A DNA stretch of 14,352 nucleotides, taken from positions 1-14,352 of the forward strand of contig JAUUYD010000011.1 in the NCBI GenBank assembly GCA_030590585.1. Direction: 5' to 3'. The position numbers were made by a program, and so were the translations under genes. Every line of letters starts with the position of its first letter. Position 1 is the first letter of the stretch. This DNA is from Spirochaeta sp. Lineage in GTDB: Bacteria; Spirochaetota; Spirochaetia; Spirochaetales_E; Spirochaetaceae_B. Below are positions 6,611-14,080 of the stretch, one piece after another. The notes under the pieces were generated by a model. The model searched no databases. It saw nothing but the letters and a program-made list of their open reading frames with translations, and was not told the origin of the DNA.

Positions 6611-8627
6611 GGAGAAAACCCTGTCTGATAAGATGTCCGGCCGCGTCAGGCAGCCTGTTGATGCCGGGGGAAAGCGTGTTTTAAATGGAAGACTCCTACG
6701 TTCTCCCGTTGACAGAGGTCGTATTATATCAATTGAACTTCCCAATCCACCTTCCGGGATTGTGAGCATAGTGGGAAAAGTCGGAGCAGGGAAACTTAAA
6801 TTCGGGGGCATTTCAATCCCGATTCTCTCGGAGCGCAATATTCTATGGAAAGGTCAGCCCATACTCGCTGCCGCGGGACCTGATAGAGAAGAGCTTGAAG
6901 ACTGGCTTTCGGGTATACATTTGAATATAAAAACTCCTGATGAAGCTCCGGACCCTTTGGTTACTGAAAAAATCATTGTAAAAGGCTCTACCGGTGAGGC
7001 ATTCTCAAAAGCATTTCAAGTAATAGAAGAAATCGTTGAGATTCCATCGGCACCGGCGTTATCAGAATCAAGAACTGTAAGCTGTATCAAAGAAGGCAAT
7101 AGTTTCACTATTCATGCAGCCACATCCTGGCCCGGTGCCATTATTAAAAATGTTGCCAGAACATTGAAAACGGACAAAAAGAACATTCGGGTAAAATCAT
7201 ACGCTGTCAGTTCCGGCTCCAACCGCGAAATATGGCTGCCTGCTGTAGAAGCATGCCGGGCTGCGTTATTATCTGCAAAAGCAAAAAGATCAGTTCGAAT
7301 AACAAGCTCACCCACCGAATCCCGAATATACGGGCCGGGATTACCCGGGGCTGATTTTCATATCCGGGGAGCAATTGATTCAGAAGGCCGCACTACTGCA
7401 CTTGATGTGGAATTCACCATTCACACAGGTGCAATATTCCCCATGGAAAATGAATTCTTCGAGCGGGTTGTTCTTGGATTGTTCAGTATTTACCCGTGCA
7501 GGAACTATTCAATACGCGGAAAAATCAGCCGCGGGTCACATCCGCCTTCAGCCTTCGGTCCAGCTGCCGGATTTGAACTTGGATTTCTGGCCGGAGAATT
7601 GTACGCGTCCAGGGTGGCAGAATACAGTTTATCACCGCCGGGAGGATGGCGCAGGGAGTCTTTCCCTGTTCATGGACAATCTTTAGGTCCTGGTATCGTG
7701 CTGCCCAAGGACTTTCCAATGAAAGATCTGCTGAACAAGGGACTTGCCGTGTCGGACTTTGAACGGAAAAGTGCATCATATGAGCAAACACGCCTTGGCC
7801 GGCATAATCTTGTCTCCATCCCTGAATTCTACCGGGGTATTGGTTTGAGTTGCGCCTGGTTCGGTAACGGTTTTCTCACATCTCCCAAAGAGCTTGGATC
7901 GGCGTCATCATCACTCACACTTGCTAAAGATGGGGAATTGATAATTGATATGCCATCTTCCAGTCCCGGCAGAATCCTGCAGAAAATCTGGTCGGAAATT
8001 TCCGGCGGCATCCTGGGGATTGACAGTAAATCCATAAGCTTTTCAGAGGGTTTGATTCAAATGAATCAAGAGCCCGGACCTTCAATCCTCGGTCGTAATG
8101 TATCAATATATACAAAGCTGATTGAGCTGGCGGGGAATGATCTTGCAAAGCGTCGCTTCAGAGATGCCCTTCCCATATCCGTTACCCGATCCCGACGCCG
8201 AAGCGGCAGCCGTTCGTGGAATAACGAGTTACTTGAGGGAACACCCTTTGAAACAATTTCATGGGGTGTTGGAATTGTCGAAATTGCGATATCAACAATC
8301 ACATTTGAGGTAAAACCAATACAAATCTGGATGATTATTGACGGCGGGAATCTCCTGATGCCCGGGTTTGCAAAAGCAGCTGTTGAATCCACGGCAGAGG
8401 AAGCTCTCCAATGGTGCAGCTGCCAACCCGAACGGAAAGAATTGCCGTTAATTGATATTCAATTCCACGAAAACAGCAGCAGACGTCAGGCCAAAGATGT
8501 ATCAAGCCTGCCCTGGCTGCTTCTTCCTGCAGCTTTTCTTCAAGCTGTGCGCCAGGCTTCAGGGATCAGCGTGAGCAGAATTCCGGTAAGCCCTGAGCTT
8601 CTCCGTACCGGAGGGATGACGCATTGA
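6603..8627 (+). CDS. Divergent xanthine-dehydrogenase-family large (molybdopterin-type) subunit
   Basis: The 674-residue product has the layout of the molybdopterin-binding subunit of xanthine dehydrogenase/CO dehydrogenase-type hydroxylases, somewhat shorter than the usual 750-800. The a/b-hammerhead-like start is recognisable (LNGRLLRSPVDRGRIISIEL, 27-46), as are a PALSES segment (151-156) where mEp is usual, and the closing PAAFLQAVRQASG...RIPVSPELLR (642-668). The cofactor-contact motifs do not match. The usual substrate/cofactor Gln loop reads IHAATSWP (170-177), the GGGFGGK loop reads VSSGSNRE (202-209), the FRG motif reads PSAFGPA (315-321), and the catalytic GE near the C-terminus reads VSSLP (633-637). 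I infer it may not carry out molybdenum hydroxylation. The ATG overlaps the aminotransferase stop by 8 bases, and the next gene starts inside its own stop codon. Confidence 0.8.
   Translation: MDEEKTLSDKMSGRVRQPVDAGGKRVLNGRLLRSPVDRGRIISIELPNPPSGIVSIVGKVGAGKLKFGGISIPILSERNILWKGQPILAAAGPDREELEDWLSGIHLNIKTPDEAPDPLVTEKIIVKGSTGEAFSKAFQVIEEIVEIPSAPALSESRTVSCIKEGNSFTIHAATSWPGAIIKNVARTLKTDKKNIRVKSYAVSSGSNREIWLPAVEACRAALLSAKAKRSVRITSSPTESRIYGPGLPGADFHIRGAIDSEGRTTALDVEFTIHTGAIFPMENEFFERVVLGLFSIYPCRNYSIRGKISRGSHPPSAFGPAAGFELGFLAGELYASRVAEYSLSPPGGWRRESFPVHGQSLGPGIVLPKDFPMKDLLNKGLAVSDFERKSASYEQTRLGRHNLVSIPEFYRGIGLSCAWFGNGFLTSPKELGSASSSLTLAKDGELIIDMPSSSPGRILQKIWSEISGGILGIDSKSISFSEGLIQMNQEPGPSILGRNVSIYTKLIELAGNDLAKRRFRDALPISVTRSRRRSGSRSWNNELLEGTPFETISWGVGIVEIAISTITFEVKPIQIWMIIDGGNLLMPGFAKAAVESTAEEALQWCSCQPERKELPLIDIQFHENSSRRQAKDVSSLPWLLLPAAFLQAVRQASGISVSRIPVSPELLRTGGMTH
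8610..8615 (+). promoter_or_regulatory. Strong ribosome binding site supporting a TTG start
   Basis: GGAGGG lies 8 bases before the TTG at 8624, an ideal distance. The ATG at 8616 directly after it is in another frame and too close to be used. This makes TTG the start of the 2Fe-2S subunit with good confidence. Confidence 0.75.
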
Positions 8628-9103
8628 TAATTTCCTTTTATTTGAATGGCAATTCGGTGGAAACAGATACGATGCCCCACCATCGTGTTGTAGATCTTCT
8701 CCGTGAAAAGTTTCAGATCCGATCGCTGCACCATAACTGCTCCAGTACCGGATGCGGCGCCTGCCTGATTCTGATGGATGACCGACCGGTACTATCCTGC
8801 CTTATACCGGCATTTGAACTTCGTCTCAAGGATATCTGGACCATGGAAGGACTCTCTGCACAGAAAAGTTATTCCGATATCATCACGGGTTTTAAATCTG
8901 CGCAGGTCCAACTCTGCCCAAGCTGTGCTCCGGCAAGAGCTCTTGCTACTGAGGCCCTTCTCAGGCAAACCATCAGGCCAAGTGCCGGACAGGCTCGGGA
9001 TGCAGCAGAATCTGTACGCTGCGGATGCAGCTCTACCCGAAGGGTTCTTGATGCTATCCTTCGATCAGCGAAACTCAGGGAAAGGCGTATTCATGATTCA
9101 TAA
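8624..9103 (+). CDS. (2Fe-2S)-binding subunit of a xanthine-dehydrogenase-family complex
   Basis: This 159-residue electron-transfer subunit should carry two [2Fe-2S] clusters linking the large subunit to the FAD subunit. The N-terminal plant-ferredoxin-like domain has Cys39, Cys44, Cys47 (NCSSTGCGAC) and Cys59 (VLSC), followed by WTMEGL in the place of the family TIEGL. The C-terminal helical domain keeps Cys98 and Cys101 (LCPSCAP) and Cys133 and Cys135 (VRCGCSST), so all eight ligands are present. The surrounding residues differ from the usual QCGFCTPG and CRCTGY. Translation starts at a TTG that overlaps the large-subunit TGA stop (TTGA) behind a strong GGAGGG site. The 3' end overlaps the FAD subunit gene by 11 bases, which points to fixed stoichiometry of the three subunits. 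Confidence 0.88.
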   Translation: MIISFYLNGNSVETDTMPHHRVVDLLREKFQIRSLHHNCSSTGCGACLILMDDRPVLSCLIPAFELRLKDIWTMEGLSAQKSYSDIITGFKSAQVQLCPSCAPARALATEALLRQTIRPSAGQARDAAESVRCGCSSTRRVLDAILRSAKLRERRIHDS

Positions 9104-9965
9104 GTACAGCTCGCCCCGTATTTTCTTCCCACGCACAATCAATGAGGCGCTTGAGATGAACGCTAATGAAACTGATGCGGTTTACTGGGCAGGCGGTACA
9201 CATATTTCCCGCAATTCCGAAGATAAATCTGTTATCAGTCTTCCAAAAACCGTCATTGCACTCAGTCTTATCGAAGAACTGGCCAGAGCTTCAAGGTCGG
9301 AACACAGCCTGGAGATAGGTTCCATGATGACTCTGGACCGATTGGCGGCACTGGGAATAAAGACCCTTCCCGCGGGTCTTTATGACTCCATTAATCAAAT
9401 CGGCAGTCATCCGGTGAGGTGCAGAGCCACGATTGGAGGTCATTTAGCAGTCAAGGATAGAATCGGTGATTTAAGACCCATTCTGCAGCTTCTGGAAACA
9501 AAAATCGAAACCCGGAGTTTGAAAGAACGGAGAGGAAGACGTAAAGCTGTTTCAAATATAAGGAAAATCCCTATCGCTCTTCTTGAAGAGAAACCCGGGT
9601 TATTGAAAGGTGAGTTGATCATCCGACTGAGTATCCCGACAGAAGCATGGGACATTGGTACAATTGAGAAAATCATACCGACGGAAGATACCCGGCGGAT
9701 TCTAATTTTCACTGCACTGGCCCGAGTTGAAAAAGGTGTGCTGACAGTGCTTAGAATGGCCTTCTCCGACGGATATTCGGGTGTTCTTCGAGACAGGGAT
9801 CTGGAAGTTGATTTAGCCGGCCGGCCCCTGCCGCTGCATTCCCGGGAACTGGAATCACTGGATGAGGCAATTGACGCCTTAACATATCCATGGGAGAAGC
9901 AGAAATATGAAAGAGAAACTGTGAAAAAACTCGCGAGGGCCTTTCTGAGCCGCACCGGCGGGTGA
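9093..9965 (+). CDS. FAD-binding subunit of a xanthine-dehydrogenase-family complex
   Basis: This 290-residue protein matches the medium, FAD-carrying subunit (PCMH-type FAD domain plus CO-dehydrogenase flavoprotein C-terminal domain). Seen in order are FFPRTINEALEM (10-21), the first FAD loop WAGGTH about residue 31-36, IGSMMTLDRLAAL near 75-87, and CRATIGGHLAV near residue 110, where the family norm is TIGGNL. The C-terminal half ends in a helical LDEAIDAL and ETVKKLARAFL. The ATG at 9093 has AAAGG 7 bases ahead and begins MIHKYSSPRIFF, matching family starts, although the frame stays open further upstream across the Fe-S gene. It overlaps the Fe-S gene by 11 bases and ends 43 bases before dnaE. 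It would receive or pass electrons through its flavin to an unknown partner. Confidence 0.85.
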   Translation: MIHKYSSPRIFFPRTINEALEMNANETDAVYWAGGTHISRNSEDKSVISLPKTVIALSLIEELARASRSEHSLEIGSMMTLDRLAALGIKTLPAGLYDSINQIGSHPVRCRATIGGHLAVKDRIGDLRPILQLLETKIETRSLKERRGRRKAVSNIRKIPIALLEEKPGLLKGELIIRLSIPTEAWDIGTIEKIIPTEDTRRILIFTALARVEKGVLTVLRMAFSDGYSGVLRDRDLEVDLAGRPLPLHSRELESLDEAIDALTYPWEKQKYERETVKKLARAFLSRTGG

Positions 9966-9990
9966 CAGAATCGCATAGCCGTTTTATCAT
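9962..9990 (+). promoter_or_regulatory. Candidate sigma70-type promoter for dnaE
   Basis: GTGACA (9962-9967) and TATCAT (9985-9990) are each 5/6 matches to the -35 and -10 consensus, separated by exactly 17 bases. The -35 overlaps the stop codon of the FAD subunit gene. Transcription would start near 9997, just ahead of the GGGGGA ribosome site and the dnaE ATG. No terminator-like hairpin precedes it, so readthrough from the upstream operon is also possible. Confidence 0.5.
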
Positions 9991-10008
9991 AATGCTGCTG
10001 GGGGAACT

Positions 10009-13000
10009 ATGAGCGGCTTTGTCCATCTTCACAACCATTCTGATTACTCACTTCTTGATGGTGCCTGTCGTATAAGTGATTACGTTCAAAAGGCATCCGA
10101 TCTGGGTATGAAGCACCTTGCTCTCACCGATCATGGCAACCTTTTTGGAGCTTTGCGTTTCGAGCAGGCATGCCATGCTGCTGGAATTAACCCCATAGTC
10201 GGCTCAGAGGTTTATGTGGCAGCCGGCAGCCGGTTTGTGAAACCTACGAACGGGCCGAAAAGCTACCATATGGTGCTGTATGCCCGAAACGAAGAGGGTT
10301 ACAGGAATCTGATGATTCTCACCTCAAAAGGCTACACTGAAGGATTTTATTATAAACCGAGAATCGATGACGAGCTGCTGGAACAATACCATGAAGGATT
10401 AATGGCATCAGCGGCATGTCTGGGAGGCGAGATTCCGAAGGCGCTGACATCTGGAGATTGGGATAAAGCCCGGGATAAAACCCTGTATTACAGAGATTTA
10501 TTCGGGGAAGGGAACTTTTTTCTTGAGGTGATGAATCACGGTATACCCGAGGAAGTTATTGTCCGAAAAGGCATGAGGAGGCTCAACGAGGAAACCGGAG
10601 TCCCGATTATCGCGACAAACGATATCCACTTCCTGGAAAAAGAACATGCCAATGCCCACGATATATTTATTTGTATTTCCACAGGTAAAAAGCAGTCGGA
10701 TGAAAAAAGACTGAAAACCGAGAATCCTGAATTTTATTTTAAAACAGAAGATGAAATGAAGGCACTCTTCCCGGATTTTCCAGACGCAATTGACAACACC
10801 CTCAAACTGGCGGAAAAGTGTGATTTAACCATACCCCAGCCGGGCCCGTTACTGCCTCATTACGAAATCCCCGAACAGTTCGCCAATCCTGAATCCTATT
10901 TGAAGCATTTGACTTACCAAGGGCTGAATGAGCGGTATCCGGATGTTGAGCAGCAGAGAAGGACGGCCATACAGGAGAGGGCGGATTTTGAGCTGAAAGT
11001 TCTGTTTGACATGGGTTTCTCCGGATATTTTCTTATTGTATGGGACTTTATCGACTGGGCCAGGAAACATGATATCCCCGTCGGTCCGGGAAGAGGTTCG
11101 GGAGCCGGAAGTATTGTCGCTTACGCACTGAAAATAACCGACATCGAACCCCTGAAATATGAACTTCTCTTTGAAAGGTTTCTGAATCCAGAACGTGTCA
11201 GCATGCCTGACTTCGACGTCGACTTCTGTTTCGAACGGCGTGGAGAGGTTATCGAATACGTTCATGAAAAATACGGTCAGGATAATGTTGCCGGAATCTG
11301 CACTTTCGGAACATTGAAAACAAAAGCCGTTCTCAAGGATGTTGCCCGGGTTCTGGATATTCCCTTCAGTGAATCCAATGCCATCACCAAGGTTGTTCCT
11401 GAAGGGAAAACCTCCGACGGCAGAAAAATCAATGTCAAAATCGCCCTTGAAGTAGAACCCCAGCTCAAGGAATTCTACGACCGGGGCGGAATCTATAAAG
11501 ATCTTTTTGATGTTGCATCAGTTCTTGAAGGTATGAACCGCCACGTTTCCACACATGCCTGCGGAAAAGTTATCGGTAGAAGTGTCCTTACAGACTATGT
11601 ACCCCTCATCAAGGATCAGAAATCCGGTGATGTTGTAACCGCCTACACTATGGACATCATAGAACCCTGCGGCCTGGTTAAAATGGACTTTTTGGGGCTG
11701 AAAACCTTAACGCTTCTGAAAAACTGCGAAAAGCTGATTCACAGGCACACAGCTGATTTCAAGCTGGAAACCATATCAGAAGAAGACGAGACCACCTTTC
11801 AAATGCTCGGAGAAGGCCGAAGCGAAGCCGTTTTTCAGTTTGAAAGCCAGGGAATGCAGAAAATTCTCAAAGATGCCAAGCCGGCCAGCATCGAAGATCT
11901 GATTGCATTGAACGCTCTCTACCGTCCCGGACCAATGCAGTACATCCCTCAGTTTGTAGAATCCAAAAATGGACGTCAGAAAATTCAATACCCGCACCCG
12001 GATCTGGAAGAAGTCCTCAAGCCCACCTATGGAGTCATAGTCTATCAGGAACAGGTAATGAAAGTGGCTCAGATTATTGGAGGATTCAGCCTCGGTAAGG
12101 CGGATATTCTTCGGCGGGCCATGGGTAAAAAGAAAGAAAAAGAAATGGCGAAGATGGAGCTTGAGTTTATCAGCGGTGCTGAGGCTAAAGGGTATAAGGC
12201 CAAACTGGCCAAAGATATCTTTGAAATGCTCAAACCCTTTGCAGGATACGGTTTCAACAAATCACATGCGGCTGCTTATTCTGTCATTGCTTACAAAACA
12301 GCCTACTGCAAGGCAAATTTTCCTGCAGAATTCTGGGCCGCCAACCTCAGCAATGAAATTGATTCCACTGATACCTTGAAAAAATACCTTGGATTCACAC
12401 GGTCTGAAGGTATTGAGATACTGCCCCCGGACATTAATTTATCCGACCGCAGCTTCACGGTCTCAGACGGAAGGGTTGTTTATGGACTGATGGGAATCAA
12501 GGGTATGGGACAGGCCGCAGCTGACGCGGTTATACAGGCCCGGAAAACCAACGGACCATTTTCTGATTTTCCTGATTTCCTTGAAAAAACAGATCTGAAA
12601 TCCATAAACAGAAAAATGCTTGAAACCGGGATACAGGCAGGTTTGTTTGACAGCATCGAATCAAGGAACCGCGCCACCCTGCTGCATAACCTGGATTCAG
12701 TTCTGGAAATTGCCGTTAAGAAAAAAGAAGATGAATCAGTGGGACAGGTTTCACTGTTTGCCGATGCTGCCGAAGAGGTTGAAGCTGAAATCATTTGGGA
12801 AGAAGTTGAAGGATGGTCCGATTCCGAACTGCTTCGTCTGGAGAAAGAACATCTTGGTTTTTATGTATCGGGCCATCCGCTTGATTCTTATCGGGGAGTC
12901 TGGGATAAAACCGCTAATCTCGACCTTGGCAAGATTGAACGCAGCTCCTCCGACAAGTCCTATACCGTAATGGGAATGATTAAAAATGTCCGCCCGCTGA

Positions 13001-13449
13001 TAACGCGTAAGGGCGATAGAATGGCCTTTGCCGTTCTGGAAGACTTCAATGGAACAATAGAGCTTACGGTATTCAGCCGGACTTATGAGAAATATGGATA
13101 TCTCCTGGTTGAAGATGCCATTGTCGGTGTAATCGGGAAAGTGGATCTGAGCCGTGATAAACCGCAAATCAAAGTGGATGAGATTAAAGTCCCTGATGAG
13201 TTGAAAGTTATCGGAGTTCCCGAAATTCACATCGAATTGGTGGACAATGAGTATTCAGAAGAAGATCTTATAGACTTAAGGTCGTTCTTTCAGGATAATC
13301 CCGGACCGGGAACCCTGTTTCTGCATATTCGGGAAAATGACAAGAAAACAATCGTCAAGGCATCGAATCAGCTTGGCCTTGCCGTAGACGATTTTGTAAT
13401 TAATCGTATCAAAGATAGAAGTGCCGTAGCCGCGGCCTGGAAGGAGTAA
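10009..13449 (+). CDS. dnaE: DNA polymerase III alpha subunit (DnaE1 type)
   Basis: This is the replicative C-family polymerase that extends DNA in the replisome, 1146 residues against about 1160 in E. coli. The N-terminal PHP domain begins FVHLHNHSDYSLLDG and keeps candidate metal ligands (His8, His10, Asp41/His42 in LTDHGN, Glu67, His87, Cys137, His177, Asp205/His207 in TNDIH). The polymerase core shows VGPGRGSGAGSIVAYAL (358-374), PDFDVDFCFERR with Asp401 and Asp403, and LVKMDFLGLKTLT with Asp560 as the third catalytic acid. YRPGPMQYIP follows, then a helix-hairpin-helix region, and an OB-fold near residues 985-1065 (YTVMGMIKNV, VLEDFNGTIELTVF). The ATG follows GGGGGA by a few bases. No proofreading exonuclease domain of PolC type is present. 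Confidence 0.97.
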   Translation: MSGFVHLHNHSDYSLLDGACRISDYVQKASDLGMKHLALTDHGNLFGALRFEQACHAAGINPIVGSEVYVAAGSRFVKPTNGPKSYHMVLYARNEEGYRNLMILTSKGYTEGFYYKPRIDDELLEQYHEGLMASAACLGGEIPKALTSGDWDKARDKTLYYRDLFGEGNFFLEVMNHGIPEEVIVRKGMRRLNEETGVPIIATNDIHFLEKEHANAHDIFICISTGKKQSDEKRLKTENPEFYFKTEDEMKALFPDFPDAIDNTLKLAEKCDLTIPQPGPLLPHYEIPEQFANPESYLKHLTYQGLNERYPDVEQQRRTAIQERADFELKVLFDMGFSGYFLIVWDFIDWARKHDIPVGPGRGSGAGSIVAYALKITDIEPLKYELLFERFLNPERVSMPDFDVDFCFERRGEVIEYVHEKYGQDNVAGICTFGTLKTKAVLKDVARVLDIPFSESNAITKVVPEGKTSDGRKINVKIALEVEPQLKEFYDRGGIYKDLFDVASVLEGMNRHVSTHACGKVIGRSVLTDYVPLIKDQKSGDVVTAYTMDIIEPCGLVKMDFLGLKTLTLLKNCEKLIHRHTADFKLETISEEDETTFQMLGEGRSEAVFQFESQGMQKILKDAKPASIEDLIALNALYRPGPMQYIPQFVESKNGRQKIQYPHPDLEEVLKPTYGVIVYQEQVMKVAQIIGGFSLGKADILRRAMGKKKEKEMAKMELEFISGAEAKGYKAKLAKDIFEMLKPFAGYGFNKSHAAAYSVIAYKTAYCKANFPAEFWAANLSNEIDSTDTLKKYLGFTRSEGIEILPPDINLSDRSFTVSDGRVVYGLMGIKGMGQAAADAVIQARKTNGPFSDFPDFLEKTDLKSINRKMLETGIQAGLFDSIESRNRATLLHNLDSVLEIAVKKKEDESVGQVSLFADAAEEVEAEIIWEEVEGWSDSELLRLEKEHLGFYVSGHPLDSYRGVWDKTANLDLGKIERSSSDKSYTVMGMIKNVRPLITRKGDRMAFAVLEDFNGTIELTVFSRTYEKYGYLLVEDAIVGVIGKVDLSRDKPQIKVDEIKVPDELKVIGVPEIHIELVDNEYSEEDLIDLRSFFQDNPGPGTLFLHIRENDKKTIVKASNQLGLAVDDFVINRIKDRSAVAAAWKE

Positions 13450-13458
13450 ATGTTTTAA

Positions 13459-14073
13459 ATGGATTTTTTCAGATTGACCATGCGCATAATCAGCGGACTG
13501 CTGACAGTGTACTATTTTATTGTCATCATCAGTTTCATTCTCAGCTGGGTCCGCTCAAACACTGCGGGGATGATGAAGTTCAAGGGCTACATCAACAAAC
13601 TCACTGAACCGTATATGAAACATTTTCGAGGCATCAGCTGGCTGAAATTCGGTATGGTGGATTTTTCATCAATTCTGGCCATCATAGTATTGAGTTTTCT
13701 TTTATTTCTCACACAGAACCTGGCTGCAGGAGTGTTTCCCAGCTGGTACAGCCTGGTGTTCTGGCTCGTTCTGAGAATATGGGGATTCGTTGCATTCCTC
13801 ATCATGATACTCGCCATCGTGATGATTTTCAGATTAATTACCCTGTACGCAATGAAGGGGTCCAGAACAGACTGGATGGATAAACTTGACCGCTTCTTAT
13901 TTCCTTTAGTTTCCCGTTTTCTCGGAATATTCACAAATAAAACCGTTGCCTACCCTGTGGCCCTTGGAATATTTGCCGCAGTCCTTATCGCATTAAGGTA
14001 TTTGGCTGGCTGGGGTATTACTGAGTTGATTACTTACTTTAATGATAAGCTCAATGGGCTTAGCAGATATTGA
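13459..14073 (+). CDS. YggT-family integral membrane protein, two-repeat form
   Basis: YggT proteins are small inner-membrane proteins of poorly known function; some influence osmotic tolerance or division-related processes. This one has 204 residues and about four hydrophobic spans (near 10-31, 68-92, 97-130 and 164-185). Residues 10-90 match the YggT pattern well (ISFILSWVRSN, then KLTEPYMKHFRGI and VDFSSILAIIVL). Residues 100-190 look like a second, weaker repeat (WLVLRIWGFVAF, LDRFLFPLVSRFLG). The ATG at 13459 follows dnaE by 9 bases. Its only visible ribosome site is AAGGAG at 13441-13446, in the last dnaE codons, 12 bases ahead, so expression is probably tied to dnaE translation. Downstream recG starts 7 bases after the stop. 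Confidence 0.85.
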   Translation: MDFFRLTMRIISGLLTVYYFIVIISFILSWVRSNTAGMMKFKGYINKLTEPYMKHFRGISWLKFGMVDFSSILAIIVLSFLLFLTQNLAAGVFPSWYSLVFWLVLRIWGFVAFLIMILAIVMIFRLITLYAMKGSRTDWMDKLDRFLFPLVSRFLGIFTNKTVAYPVALGIFAAVLIALRYLAGWGITELITYFNDKLNGLSRY

Positions 14074-14080
14074 TACTTGA

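Noticed and set aside
7375..7686. 103-codon plus-strand frame inside the large XDH-like subunit, considered as evidence of a frameshift
   Set aside because: The main frame runs uninterrupted for 674 residues with family-like sequence on both sides, so no frameshift is needed.
8778..9092. Long in-frame upstream extension of the FAD subunit frame (105 codons) across the Fe-S gene
   Set aside because: The overlapping frame encodes the eight-cysteine Fe-S subunit. The FAD family start matches MIHKYSS at 9093, which has its own ribosome site; the extension is chance openness.
9440..9976. 178-codon minus-strand frame opposite the FAD subunit
   Set aside because: It is a Ser/Arg-rich shadow frame, as is common opposite real genes; the sense strand has strong family motifs.
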